Positions 41,021-49,924 of a stretch of 64,000 nucleotides of DNA are shown piece after piece. Made by a program: the position numbers and the translations under genes. The stretch is from Pseudoxanthomonas daejeonensis (GTDB lineage Bacteria > Pseudomonadota > Gammaproteobacteria > Xanthomonadales > Xanthomonadaceae): NCBI RefSeq assembly GCF_010093205.1, contig NZ_PDWN01000011.1, positions 1-64,000 of the forward strand, given 5' to 3'. Numbering within the stretch: the first letter of the stretch is position 1; each line of letters opens with the position of its first letter. The notes beneath the pieces were generated by a model, which was given only the letters and a program-made list of their open reading frames with translations, was not told the DNA's origin and ran no database searches.

Positions 41021-42913
41021 ATGCGCTACGAAGACCTGTACCGGCGTTCGATCGAACAGCCGGAGGCGTTCTGGGCCGAAGCGGCGACCGCCATCGACTG
41101 GAAGGTGCCGCCACGGACGATCCTGGAGTACGAGCGGCCGCCGTTCCGGCGCTGGTTCTGCGGCGGTACCACCAACCTGTGCCACAACGCGGTCGACCGG
41201 CATCTGGCCGAACGTGGCGACCAGCTCGCGCTGGTGGGCTGGTCCAGCGAGACCGGCAACGTCCGCGAGCTGACGTACCGCCAGCTCCACCGCGAAGTGA
41301 ACACGTTCGCCGCCGCGCTGCATTCGCTGGGCGTGGGCACCGGCGACCGGGTGGTCATCTACATGCCGCACACCGTCGACGCGGCCATCGCGATGCTCGC
41401 CTGCGCGCGCATCGGTGCGGTGCATTCGGTGGTGTTCGGCGGCTTCGCCTCGCACAACCTGGCGCTGCGCATCGACGACGCGCGGCCGACGGTGCTGGTC
41501 TGCGCCGATGCCGGCATGCGCGGCGGCAAGGTGATCCCGTTCAAGCCGATGGTCGACGAGGCGCTGGCGCTGGCGGCGCATCCACCGGTGCACGTGCTGG
41601 TGGTCAACCGCGGCCTGGCCGGCGAACTGCCGATGCAGCCCGGTCGCGACCTGGAGTACGGCCCGCTGCGCGAAGTCCACGCCAACGCCGAAGTGCCGGT
41701 GGCGTGGCTGGAATCCAACGAGCCCAGCTACATCCTCTACACGTCCGGCACCACCGGAAAGCCCAAGGGCGTGCAGCGCGACGTCGGCGGCTACGCGGTG
41801 GCGCTGGCGTTGTCGATGTGGTCGATCTACGACATCCGTCCCGGCCAGGTGATGTTCTCCACCTCCGACATCGGCTGGGTAGTGGGGCATTCGTACAACG
41901 TCTACGGGCCGCTGATCGCAGGCGCCACCTCGATCCTCTACGAAGGCCTGCCGACTTCGCCCGACCCGGGCATCTGGTGGAAGATCTGCGAGCGCTATGG
42001 CGTGCGCACCATGTTCTCCTCGCCCACCGCGGTGCGCGTGCTGAAGAAGCAGGACCCGGAGTGGCTGCGGCGCTATGACCTTTCGCAGCTGCAGTACCTG
42101 TTCCTGGCCGGCGAGCCGCTGGACGAGCCGACTGCCGACTGGATCACCGGTGCGCTGGGCAAGACCGTGATCGACAACTACTGGCAGACCGAGACCGGCT
42201 GGCCGGTGCTGACCCTGATGCCCGGCGTGGAGATGAAACCGGTCAAGCTCGGCTCGCCGGGCCTGCCTTCGCCTGGCTACCGGCTGCGGGTGATCGACGA
42301 GGCCACCGGGCTCGACGTCGGTCCCGGTGAGAAAGGCGTGCTGGCGATCCAGCCGCCATTGCCGCCTGGCTGCCTGACCACGGTGTGGGGCAATGATGAT
42401 CGCTTCATCGCCAGCTACTTCGGCCACTTCAAGGAGCTGCTGTACAGCTCGCTGGACTGGGCGATCCGCGACGACGACGGCTACACCTTCATCCTCGGCC
42501 GCACCGACGACGTGATCAACGTCGCCGGCCACCGCCTGGGCACGCGCGAGATCGAGGAATCGGTCTCCAGCCATCCGGCCGTGGCCGAGGCGGCCGTCAT
42601 CGGCGTGCACGACGAGCTGAAGGGCCAGGTTCCGGTCGTGTTCGCCACGCTCAGGCGCAGCGACGGCGACCCGGCCGAATCCGCCGCGCAGATGATGCGC
42701 ACCGTGACCGAACAGCTCGGCGCGGTCGCGCGTCCTTCGCGCGTCTACGTCGTCAACGCACTACCCAAGACGCGCTCCGGCAAGCTGCTGCGGCGCTCGT
42801 TGCAGGCGCTGGCCGAACACCGCGATCCGGGCGACCTGTCCACGCTCGACGACCCCAACGCGCTGGAGGAAGTGAAGCGCGCGCTGGAGCGGGGCGCGGA
42901 CGCGGGCAGCTGA
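41021..42913 (+). CDS. prpE: Propionyl-CoA synthetase
   Basis: PrpE activates propionate to propionyl-CoA through an acyl-adenylate, feeding the methylcitrate cycle. I start at ATG 41021 (MRYEDLYRRSIEQPE) after CGGAGGGG, giving 630 residues. Similarity to E. coli PrpE is evident throughout (RWFCGGTTNLCHNAVDRH, SVVFGGFASHNLALRIDDA). The AMP-binding signature is YTSGTTGKPKGVQRDVGG, and the acetylatable lysine is in LPKTRSGKLLRR. It lies 10 kb from prpB-prpC in this window. Confidence 0.93.
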   Translation: MRYEDLYRRSIEQPEAFWAEAATAIDWKVPPRTILEYERPPFRRWFCGGTTNLCHNAVDRHLAERGDQLALVGWSSETGNVRELTYRQLHREVNTFAAALHSLGVGTGDRVVIYMPHTVDAAIAMLACARIGAVHSVVFGGFASHNLALRIDDARPTVLVCADAGMRGGKVIPFKPMVDEALALAAHPPVHVLVVNRGLAGELPMQPGRDLEYGPLREVHANAEVPVAWLESNEPSYILYTSGTTGKPKGVQRDVGGYAVALALSMWSIYDIRPGQVMFSTSDIGWVVGHSYNVYGPLIAGATSILYEGLPTSPDPGIWWKICERYGVRTMFSSPTAVRVLKKQDPEWLRRYDLSQLQYLFLAGEPLDEPTADWITGALGKTVIDNYWQTETGWPVLTLMPGVEMKPVKLGSPGLPSPGYRLRVIDEATGLDVGPGEKGVLAIQPPLPPGCLTTVWGNDDRFIASYFGHFKELLYSSLDWAIRDDDGYTFILGRTDDVINVAGHRLGTREIEESVSSHPAVAEAAVIGVHDELKGQVPVVFATLRRSDGDPAESAAQMMRTVTEQLGAVARPSRVYVVNALPKTRSGKLLRRSLQALAEHRDPGDLSTLDDPNALEEVKRALERGADAGS

Positions 42914-42919
42914 TCCGGG

Positions 42920-44341
42920 TCAGCGACCCGCGTCGTGCGACGGCACGGTCGCCGGATCGATGTCGTCCGGCGACCACACCCGGTCGCGGCCTTGCGGGTC
43001 GCGGGCGAGGAAGAAGCAGGCCGGGGCATCGATCTCGATGCGACACGGTGTCTCGGGGGCTTCGGCAGCACCGGCAGTCGTGCTCGGCGCGCGCTGCATG
43101 GCCGGCACGATGAACAGGCCGCGGGCGTCGACAGTCCTGCGTGCGGGCCTTTCCTTCAAATCGCCGATGTCCTTGATGCTGCCGCCGCGCCAGGCCAGCG
43201 GGTCGCCGAACTCCAGCAGCAGGTCCGCGCGTGCGTGCGGCTGCCCGGGGATCGCCAGCGTGCCGCCGTCGATGCGCAGGTCGGACCAGGGATCGCCGTT
43301 CTCAGGCAGTTCCCGGTACAGCGCGTGCGGCACGCCGACATGGCTGCCGCTGGCGATGCTGTCCAGCGCCGCGAGCAGGCCGACGAAGTACAGCTTGCGC
43401 AATTGCTGCTTCTGCGGATCGCCTTCGATCGCGCCGGCCTCGATCAGGATCGTGCTGCTGCCCCACTGCGCGGTGAGGTCGCCGAAGGCGCGCGGGTTGA
43501 AGGTATCGTCCCAGCGCGCCAGGTGGCCGGCGATGTAGGGTTCCAGCGCGATGCGGATGCTCGCGGCTACCTCGATCGCGCGCGCGCGGGTCGGGTCGAC
43601 CGTGTTGGTCGGACCCGACGGCGGTGCGAGCAGGGCGATCGCTGTGCCGCGCGCGGAGTCGCCGACGCGGTATCCCGGCTGCTGGTCGTGCAGGTTGAAG
43701 CCGTACGCCGGTTGCACGCGATCGAACAGCGCCTTCAGCGCGCGCGCCTCGGGCGTGGCGAGCATGCGCGCGTCGCGGTTGAGGTCGATGCCCTGCGCGT
43801 TGCGCCGCTGGAAGCGCGCCGCACCGTCCGGGTTCACCATGGGCATGAAGTGCAGCGTGGTGCTCGCACGCAGGCGCTGCGTTACCGGATGATCCGGGTG
43901 CTCGCCGAGAAAGCGGAACAGGTCGGCCAGCGCCATCGAGCCGGTGCTTTCGTCGCCATGCATCTGCGACCACAGCAGCACGGGAGTCTTGCCCTTGCCC
44001 CAGCGCACGTGGCGGAGCGGGCGGCCTTCGGCGCTGCGGCCGATCTCCTCGACGCGGAAACCGGCGCCGGTGCCAAGCAGCGGGGTGGCGACCTGCCACC
44101 AGTGTTCCGGACCATCGGCGCCGCTGCCGGATCCGCTGAAATCACGCCGTTCCAGCCCCGGCACGCGCAGCCCGTCGTACATCGCATCGACCCCGGCCAG
44201 CCAGGCCGGTGGCGGCGGGACCGGCGCGGATTCGATCGCGGGCGTGGTGGCCGCGTCCGCCGCGAGCGCAGGCGCGATGCACGCGGCCAGGGTCTGGAGC
44301 AAGACGAAAGCGCGGGCCTTGGACATTGTCGGCGTCACCAT
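42920..44341 (-). CDS. Secreted M14-family zinc carboxypeptidase
   Basis: A metallopeptidase expected to trim peptides or cell-wall-derived substrates outside the cytoplasm. The longest reading is 473 residues from ATG 44341; ATG 44326 (MSKARAFVLLQTLAA) gives a more usual signal peptide. The zinc ligands are H128 and E131 in SQMHGDES and H218 in FNLHDQQ; the substrate arginine is in DLNRD and the catalytic glutamate is E301 in ILIEAGAIEGD (numbered from 44341). A further 170-residue C-terminal part has no motif I know. It converges with prpE, stop codons seven bases apart. Confidence 0.88.
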   Translation of the reverse strand: MVTPTMSKARAFVLLQTLAACIAPALAADAATTPAIESAPVPPPPAWLAGVDAMYDGLRVPGLERRDFSGSGSGADGPEHWWQVATPLLGTGAGFRVEEIGRSAEGRPLRHVRWGKGKTPVLLWSQMHGDESTGSMALADLFRFLGEHPDHPVTQRLRASTTLHFMPMVNPDGAARFQRRNAQGIDLNRDARMLATPEARALKALFDRVQPAYGFNLHDQQPGYRVGDSARGTAIALLAPPSGPTNTVDPTRARAIEVAASIRIALEPYIAGHLARWDDTFNPRAFGDLTAQWGSSTILIEAGAIEGDPQKQQLRKLYFVGLLAALDSIASGSHVGVPHALYRELPENGDPWSDLRIDGGTLAIPGQPHARADLLLEFGDPLAWRGGSIKDIGDLKERPARRTVDARGLFIVPAMQRAPSTTAGAAEAPETPCRIEIDAPACFFLARDPQGRDRVWSPDDIDPATVPSHDAGR

Positions 44342-44465
44342 GGGAGCGGTGGGGCAGGGTGGTTCCGGTCCGCGGCGATGTCAAACAACAGTGCGCGATG
44401 CATGAGATGGCCGGCCGCGCGCGCGGCACGCTGACGCGTCCTCCCGCCGATGACACACTGCACGC

Positions 44466-45356
44466 ATGCGCCCGCGCCCGCCCAGCATCGATGGACTCGC
44501 CGCCAGCACGCTGCAGCTGCCACCCGGGGCGTGGCCGACGGTGCTGGATTGCCTATGCGATCGGTTCCCCGCGGTGGCGCGCGCACAGTGGCAGGAGCGG
44601 ATGGCGCGCGGCCGGGTCGTGGATGGCGACGGCAGGGCAGTGACGCCGGAGACGCCGTACCGCGTCGGGCTCGAGGTCCACTACTACCGTGAGGTCGCCG
44701 ACGAACCGGTGATCCCGTTCGATGAAGTCGTCCTGCATGCCGACGCGGACCTGCTGGTGGCGGACAAGCCGCATTTCCTGCCGGTCACGCCCGCCGGGGC
44801 GCACGTCCATGAAACCCTGCTCGGCCGCCTGGTCCGCCGTACCGCGAACACGGCGCTGGTGCCGCTGCACCGGATCGATCGCGACACCGCCGGGCTGGTG
44901 CTGTTCTCGACCAACCCGCGCAGCCGCGCGCATTACCAGGCGCTGTTCCGCGAGCGGCGGATCGACAAGAGCTACGAAGCGATCGCGCCGGCATTGCCCG
45001 ATCTGGAGTTTCCGCTGGTCCGTTCCAGCCGGATCGTCGCCGGCGAACCGTTCTTCCGCATGCGGGAGGTCGAAGGCCCGGTCAACAGCGAAACCCGGAT
45101 CGATGTCATCGCACGCGGCGAGGATGGCTGGCGGTATGCCTTGATGCCGGTCACCGGCCGCAAGCACCAGCTGCGCGTGCACATGGCCGCGCTTGGCGCA
45201 CCGATCGCCAACGATGCGATCTATCCGTTGGTACGCCATCGCGCCAACGGCGATTACCCGGCGCCCCTGCAGCTGCTGGCCAGGCGGCTGGCCTTCATCG
45301 ATCCGCTCAGTGGTGCGGAGCGCAGTTTCTCCAGCGGGTTCGAGCTGCAGCCCTGA
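44466..45356 (+). CDS. RluA-family pseudouridine synthase
   Basis: This enzyme converts uridine to pseudouridine in rRNA or tRNA. The protein has 296 residues. The catalytic aspartate is D138 in LHRIDRDTAGL, and VTGRKHQLRVHMAALG is the RluA-family RNA-binding motif. The N-terminus lacks a clear full S4 domain. I cannot say which rRNA or tRNA position it modifies. It is divergent from the M14 peptidase. Confidence 0.9.
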   Translation: MRPRPPSIDGLAASTLQLPPGAWPTVLDCLCDRFPAVARAQWQERMARGRVVDGDGRAVTPETPYRVGLEVHYYREVADEPVIPFDEVVLHADADLLVADKPHFLPVTPAGAHVHETLLGRLVRRTANTALVPLHRIDRDTAGLVLFSTNPRSRAHYQALFRERRIDKSYEAIAPALPDLEFPLVRSSRIVAGEPFFRMREVEGPVNSETRIDVIARGEDGWRYALMPVTGRKHQLRVHMAALGAPIANDAIYPLVRHRANGDYPAPLQLLARRLAFIDPLSGAERSFSSGFELQP

Positions 45357-45495
45357 TCGGGGTCGACGCGATCATCCCGATGCCGGGCGACCAAAGCCTC
45401 TCGGAAGCGCCCAAGCATGCGAGCCATGCAGGACGTCGGCGGAAGGCAGGGGGCGCGGCAACGCCGCGACACTTGCCAGTCCGCCAGGCCACGGC

Positions 45496-45957
45496 CTAGT
45501 TGACCGTGTAGCCGCGCCCCTGCATGCAGGCGCCGTACGCGCGATGGAAGGTGTCCAGCGACTGCGCCTGGGAGGCCTGCGCCTGCGAAGCCTGCGCCGC
45601 CTGGTTCTGCCTGGCCCGGCGCCCGCCTGCGACCACGCCTGCGGTCGCGCCGATCGCTGCGCCCTGGCTGGCGTCGTTATCGGCGACCTCGCCGATCACC
45701 GCGCCGGCGGCGGCACCGCGTGCCGCGCCGCGCAGGCGCTCGCCTTTCGGTCCGCTGGCCGGCGCGGGCGTGGCGGCGACCGCGGCCGGATCGATGCCGG
45801 TGCTCTGCTTTGCCCACGCGAGGCATTCGGTGTCATCGGTGGCTTGCTGCGCTGCGGTCTGTCCCTTGGCCGGATAGGTGCTGGGTTTCTGCGCGGCCGA
45901 CGCTCCATGGGCTGCGAACAGGGAGATTGCCGCGACGGTGTACAGGAAAGTACGCAT
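45496..45957 (-). CDS. Glycine-zipper exported protein
   Basis: A 153-residue protein of unknown role. It has a signal peptide (residues 1-22, cut after SAA) and a glycine-zipper segment at about 76-110 (GAARGAAAGAVIGEVA, then GAAIGATAGVVAGG) able to insert in or cross the outer membrane. A glutamine- and alanine-rich stretch (QAAQASQAQASQAQS) follows. Two cysteines, one mid-protein and one near the C-terminus, could form a disulfide. The ribosome binding site GAGGA is seven bases before ATG 45957. Similar proteins are common in Xanthomonadaceae. Confidence 0.75.
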   Translation of the reverse strand: MRTFLYTVAAISLFAAHGASAAQKPSTYPAKGQTAAQQATDDTECLAWAKQSTGIDPAAVAATPAPASGPKGERLRGAARGAAAGAVIGEVADNDASQGAAIGATAGVVAGGRRARQNQAAQASQAQASQAQSLDTFHRAYGACMQGRGYTVN

Positions 45958-46035
45958 GGAAAGGTCCTCGTCCAGTAAAGGTCAGGTGCGATAAGCGGAT
46001 GCCCGGCCGCCGTCGGCCGGCGGTGTTGCCATCGG

Positions 46036-46635
46036 TCAGAACGCCACGATCCGTTCGATCGTCCAGAACGCCGCCACCGTGCCGATCGCGTAGGCCGGCA
46101 GGCGCCAGCTCCAGTGTTCGGGACGGTTGGCGAAGATCTTGCGCGCCAGCACGAACTTGATGCCCAGCACCACGACGATAAAGGCCAGTTGCCCGACCTC
46201 GACGCCGAGGTTGAAGAACAGCAGGGCCACCGGGATCGCATCGTCCGGAAGTCCGACTTCGCTCAGCGCGCCGGCGAACCCGAGTCCGTGCAGCAGGCCG
46301 AACAGGAACGCGATGATCCGCCGCGAAAGCCGCGCCTTCTGGCCGCTGGCGCCGGTGACTTCCTCGCCCTTGGCGAACCGGTACGAATCGGCCGGCATGA
46401 GCGTGGTGCCCGAGGCGCCGGCATCCATCGACAGCGCCGTGTGCAGGTGCGTGTCGCCGAAGTACACGCGTGTCGGGTAGGCGGCCGCGGCGGGGGTTGC
46501 CGCCACGTCGCTGGCCGTTGCCGGAGAAGGTGCCGGCACCGCGGCCTGCACGGGCTCCTTGCGCGAACAAGCACCCAGGACAATGAACGCCAACATTCCG
46601 GCCAGGACGCTCGAGGTGAATCGCAGACGTTCCAT
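46036..46635 (-). CDS. Chimeric lipoprotein: DUF3604-like start fused to HupE/UreJ-like membrane tail
   Basis: A 199-residue open frame made of two unrelated parts. Residues 1-20 are a signal peptide with a clean lipobox LGAC. Residues 54-105 (YPTRVYFGDTHLHTALSMDAG, then RFAKGEEVTGASGQKARLSR) match the beginning of DUF3604 proteins, which normally run several hundred residues further. From about residue 106 it becomes the end of a HupE/UreJ-type membrane protein (FGLLHGLGFAGAL, FFNLGVEVGQLAFI, GTVAAFWTIERIVAF) with about three helices. A good GGAG ribosome binding site precedes ATG 46635. It looks like an in-frame deletion across two genes; function is unlikely or new. Confidence 0.75.
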   Translation of the reverse strand: MERLRFTSSVLAGMLAFIVLGACSRKEPVQAAVPAPSPATASDVAATPAAAAYPTRVYFGDTHLHTALSMDAGASGTTLMPADSYRFAKGEEVTGASGQKARLSRRIIAFLFGLLHGLGFAGALSEVGLPDDAIPVALLFFNLGVEVGQLAFIVVVLGIKFVLARKIFANRPEHWSWRLPAYAIGTVAAFWTIERIVAF

Positions 46636-47037
46636 GACGGACTCCGGGGGCAGGGTCGGGGCAGGGTGTGCCCGTGCAGGTGCCGCGCGACCCGGAAGGA
46701 TGCGGTGATGCCAGGCCGCGGCGAAGTGCGCGGCGGCGCAGGATCCGCAGCCCGGGGGCTGCAGGGGCTTCCCGCACTCTGCCTGAAGCCTCCCTACCGC
46801 GAATTGGCCTTTGGACCCACCCGGTCGCGGCTCCGCATCCCCCCGATCCGCCATGCGGAAACCCTGCGAACCGGCGTGCCATATGCCCCGGTGAACCGCG
46901 CGTGGATGCCAGCGACCCTGCGGCGTGGCCAGGCCGGCTTCGCCTCTTTCGAGTGGGCATCGGCAGTGCGTCGCGACCGGGCCACGACCCGAACCGGCTC
47001 CGTGGGTCGGAGCCGGCGGCAACGTGACCCCGGTGAC
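46636..47037. other. Gap between chimera and GH43 gene, no gene found
   Basis: These 402 bases hold no reading frame I trust. A perfect nine-base stem (46994-47002 with 47008-47016) just past the GH43 stop may end the esterase-GH43 message on the minus strand, although only TTC follows. The promoter of the chimera should lie in the left part, but I cannot point to it. Confidence 0.5.
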
Positions 47038-48090
47038 CTAGCGCGGGGGCGGAACCGAAACGCCCGCGTCGGTCTGCACCACCGGCTTCATCAGCCCGTC
47101 CGCGTCGTACTCCAGATGCTCGACGGTGACCGCGCGCCGGCCGATCGAACCGTTCTGGTCGCCGACGGTGAGCGCGGCGTTGTGCAGGAACAGGTACCAC
47201 TGGTCCCTGAACTGCGCGATGCCCGGATGGATGGTGAAGCTGTACTTGCCCGAGCCGGTCAGCTCGCCCCGGTACGTCCACGGGCCCTGGATCGAGGGCG
47301 CGGTGGCGTAGGACACTTTTTCGTCACGATGCTTCGAGCGGTCGAGCGAGGCGTAGGTCAGGTAGTAGATCCCGTCGCGCTTGTGCAGCCAGGGGCCTTC
47401 CTCGAAGTGCGGCGGCGTGATCTCGGTGATCTCGCCGTCGATCTCGATCATGTTGGGCTTGAGCCTGGCGATATAGGCCTGGCGGTTGCCCCACGCGATC
47501 CAGGTGCTGCCGTCGTCGTCGGTGAATACCGTCGGGTCGATGTCCTCCCAGCTGTGCGTGCCCTTGGGCGTCATCTGGTTGGTGACCAGCGCCGAGCCTT
47601 TCGCATCGACGAACGGGCCGGTGGGCGAGTCGGACACGGCCACGCCGATCGCCTTGCCCGGATGCGTGTCGTCGTGCTCCACCGCGGTGTAGAACCAGAA
47701 CCTGCCGTCCTTCTCGGTCACCTGCGAAGCCCAGGCGTCGGCCTTGGCCCACTTGAAGTCGGTGGCTTTCATGATCGGACCGTGGTCGGTCCAGCGCTTC
47801 ATGTCGGTGGTCGAATAGACCAGCCACTCGCGCATGTTGAACATCTCGTCGCGCTGGGCCTGGTCGTGGCCGACGTAGAGGTAGAGCGTGTCGCCGACCA
47901 CCAGCGGGGCGGGGTCGGCGGTGAACTTGTCGCGGAACAGCGGGTTGGAGCCGGGTGCGCGATTGGCTGCCGGTTCCGCAGCCAGCGCCGGCACGGCGAG
48001 CAGCGGCAGCAATGCCGCGAGCAGCAGGGTCGCGGTGCGTGGCGTGCGCGCCGTTTTTACCGCGACCGGCGCGAAAAGCGCAGCGCTCAC
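47038..48090 (-). CDS. Exported family 43 glycoside hydrolase
   Basis: A five-bladed beta-propeller enzyme expected to cut arabinosyl or xylosyl links in plant-type polysaccharides. The start GTG 48090 overlaps the stop of the upstream esterase by four bases (GTGA), giving 350 residues with a signal peptide ending ALAAEP. The catalytic base is D59 in FTADPAPLVVGDTLYLY. The pKa-tuning aspartate is probably in HSWEDIDPTVF and the general acid in HFEEGPWLHKR. It is translationally coupled to the esterase. Confidence 0.88.
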   Translation of the reverse strand: MSAALFAPVAVKTARTPRTATLLLAALLPLLAVPALAAEPAANRAPGSNPLFRDKFTADPAPLVVGDTLYLYVGHDQAQRDEMFNMREWLVYSTTDMKRWTDHGPIMKATDFKWAKADAWASQVTEKDGRFWFYTAVEHDDTHPGKAIGVAVSDSPTGPFVDAKGSALVTNQMTPKGTHSWEDIDPTVFTDDDGSTWIAWGNRQAYIARLKPNMIEIDGEITEITPPHFEEGPWLHKRDGIYYLTYASLDRSKHRDEKVSYATAPSIQGPWTYRGELTGSGKYSFTIHPGIAQFRDQWYLFLHNAALTVGDQNGSIGRRAVTVEHLEYDADGLMKPVVQTDAGVSVPPPR

Positions 48091-49052
48091 CGGCTGGTCC
48101 CCGCTGTGGTCTTCGCCGGCTCCAGCCAGCCGTGCATCTTCATCCAGGCGGTGAAGTTGTGGAACCACTCGGTGCTCGTGGTCGTCTTCGGATACATGCC
48201 GAAGCCGTGCCCGCCCTGTTCGTAGAAATGGAACTCGACCGGGCGTCCGGCAGCGCGCCAGCTTTCGATCAGGCCGAAGCCGCTGCCGGCGAACAGGCCG
48301 TCGTCGGCGGCCAGCGCGACGAACAGCGGCGGCGCGTCGGCCGGCACGTCCAGCGGCGCCAGCGGGCCGTAGATGTCGCCGATGAAGGCGGGCTTGGCGT
48401 CTTCACCGGCCAGGGTGGTGGCGATGGTGAGCATGGCGCCGGCGGAGAAACCGACCATGCCGATGCGGTCAGGGTCGATGTTCCACTCGTCGGCGCGGCT
48501 GCGCACCAGGGCGAACGCGGCGCGGGCGTCGGCGATCTGCGGACCGAGCGTGGCGATCGACGACATCGGGTCGATGCGGTGCTTCGGCACCGGGCCCGAC
48601 AGCATTTCGCGGATCGACTTGCCGAAGCCGTCCAGGTCCGGCGGCGTCTGGTTGAGCCGGTACTTGAGCACGAACGCGGCCACGCCACGGTCAGCCAGCG
48701 CCTGCGCCACCTGCCAGCCCTCGTTCTCCATCGACAAAGAGCGGAAGCCGCCGCCGGGCGCGACGATCACCGCGGTACCGTTGGCCTTGGCCGGGTCCGG
48801 CAGGAAGGGCGTGAGCGTGGCGACGGTGACGTTGCGCGCGAACGTGCTGCCGTACTGGCGGTGCCAGGCTTCGGGATTCTTCGCGTCGGGCAGCGGCCCG
48901 GTTCCCAGTTCGATCGCGTCGCGCTGAGCGGGCACCGCGATGGGCGTCATCGCATCGTCCTGCGCGCGTGCCGGCGTGGCGACCATCCACAGCAACGCCG
49001 TGGCCAGCGCGACGCCGCTGAAGGCGGGAAGGAATCGGGACTTCAGGGGCAT
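48087..49052 (-). CDS. Exported alpha/beta-hydrolase, probable carbohydrate esterase
   Basis: A 321-residue secreted hydrolase. The signal peptide spans residues 1-30 (cut after ARA). The nucleophile S203 is in GFSAG, an oxyanion-hole segment is APGGGF, and the likely acid and histidine are in AADDGLF and GGHGFG. Such enzymes often remove acetyl groups from xylan; pairing with a GH43 enzyme supports a deacetylation and debranching unit. It is first in a two-gene operon. Confidence 0.85.
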   Translation of the reverse strand: MPLKSRFLPAFSGVALATALLWMVATPARAQDDAMTPIAVPAQRDAIELGTGPLPDAKNPEAWHRQYGSTFARNVTVATLTPFLPDPAKANGTAVIVAPGGGFRSLSMENEGWQVAQALADRGVAAFVLKYRLNQTPPDLDGFGKSIREMLSGPVPKHRIDPMSSIATLGPQIADARAAFALVRSRADEWNIDPDRIGMVGFSAGAMLTIATTLAGEDAKPAFIGDIYGPLAPLDVPADAPPLFVALAADDGLFAGSGFGLIESWRAAGRPVEFHFYEQGGHGFGMYPKTTTSTEWFHNFTAWMKMHGWLEPAKTTAGTSR

Positions 49053-49077
49053 GGCGGACCTCCGGCGACTGGATGGA

Positions 49078-49095
49078 CGGGAGCGCTTTCAAAGG
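49078..49095. promoter_or_regulatory. Candidate operator upstream of the esterase-GH43 operon
   Basis: CGGGAGCGCTTTCAAAGG lies 26-43 bases before the esterase start. Its centre AGCGCT is palindromic and resembles the centre of LacI-family operators that control sugar genes. The flanks are only partly symmetric. No regulator gene is adjacent. Confidence 0.35.
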
Positions 49096-49323
49096 CGCGA
49101 CCGGGCCCGAGTGTAGGGGCCGTCCACCGTGTTTTTCGCACCGATCCGATATCCATTCGAAGCGATACCGGTTTGTGTATTGGCATGCGTGCCGGTATCC
49201 GCAACGGACGTGCTTCGGCTTTCATCGGAAGAGCTCCGCTGCCGGGGAAGGGGCCACCCGCACAGCCCCGTGTCATTCGGCGGCATACGATCCGGCTTCC
49301 CTTCACCGACGGGCCAGGCCTGC

Positions 49324-49644
49324 GTGACCGAGCCGTTCCATACCCCCGACAGGCGCTACCTCGTCGTGCGCGGCCGCCTGTGGCGCGCATCGAATCCGGG
49401 CCTGGCGGACGACGTTCGCGACCGCCTGGTCCGGCAGCTGATGGATGCGCGGCGGGGCGTGCGCGATGCGTTGCGCGAAGGCGACGCGGCCCTGCGCGCG
49501 GCGCGCGCAGCGGTGCAGGCCGCCAAGGTCGGGCTGGGCGAACGCGGCCCGGTGTGGTGGGCCGACGGCGCGAAGGACTACAACCGGCACCTCGCAAGGA
49601 ACAGTCCCTACGCCGACTGGTACCTCGGCCTTGGGCTGGCGTAG
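49324..49644 (+). CDS. Conserved hypothetical protein
   Basis: A 106-residue soluble protein. I start at GTG 49324 (VTEPFHTPDRRYLVVRGRLW); the open sequence before it is not protein-like. It has a basic helical middle (ALRAARAAVQAAKVGLGE) and ends WADGAKDYNRHLARNSPYADW. I remember similar sequences across Xanthomonadaceae and other proteobacteria, without known function. It stands alone. Confidence 0.7.
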   Translation: MTEPFHTPDRRYLVVRGRLWRASNPGLADDVRDRLVRQLMDARRGVRDALREGDAALRAARAAVQAAKVGLGERGPVWWADGAKDYNRHLARNSPYADWYLGLGLA

Positions 49645-49662
49645 GCGGCGACCGCACGCCTG

Positions 49663-49694
49663 CGCAAACGGGATCAGGTTGAGTTATCGAGTGG
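49663..49694. repeat. Imperfect direct repeat, copy 1
   Basis: About 32 bases beginning CGCAAACGGGATCAGG match the copy at 50312 with around five differences and in the same orientation. The two flank the small gene at 49925-50209. The surrounding 280 bases (49645-49924) hold no gene. Confidence 0.55.
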
Positions 49695-49924
49695 GGCAAG
49701 AGGTGAACCCGCCCCCGTTTCCCGCGAAAGCCGGGATGCACGCCGATGCGGATGGATCGAAAGTCACTGTTCCAACGGCGCGAAGGGCCACGGCATCGTC
49801 GGTGTCGGGTACGACCATGTGGAAGGGAAGAGGTACCTGTCCACCGGTCATGGACATGTCCCGGCCGACTGCAGCGGGATGCCGGTTGCCTCAGGGGAAA
49901 GAACGCCGCCCCCCTGTTTCCCGG

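Noticed and set aside
46794-46985. A 63-codon minus-strand frame in the gap before the chimera
   Set aside because: Arginine/proline-rich, no ribosome binding site and no recognisable family; it looks like an artefact of GC-rich sequence.
46114-48225. A 703-codon frame on the plus strand opposite the chimera and GH43 genes
   Set aside because: No motif or signal; the minus-strand reading has signal peptides, catalytic residues and ribosome binding sites.
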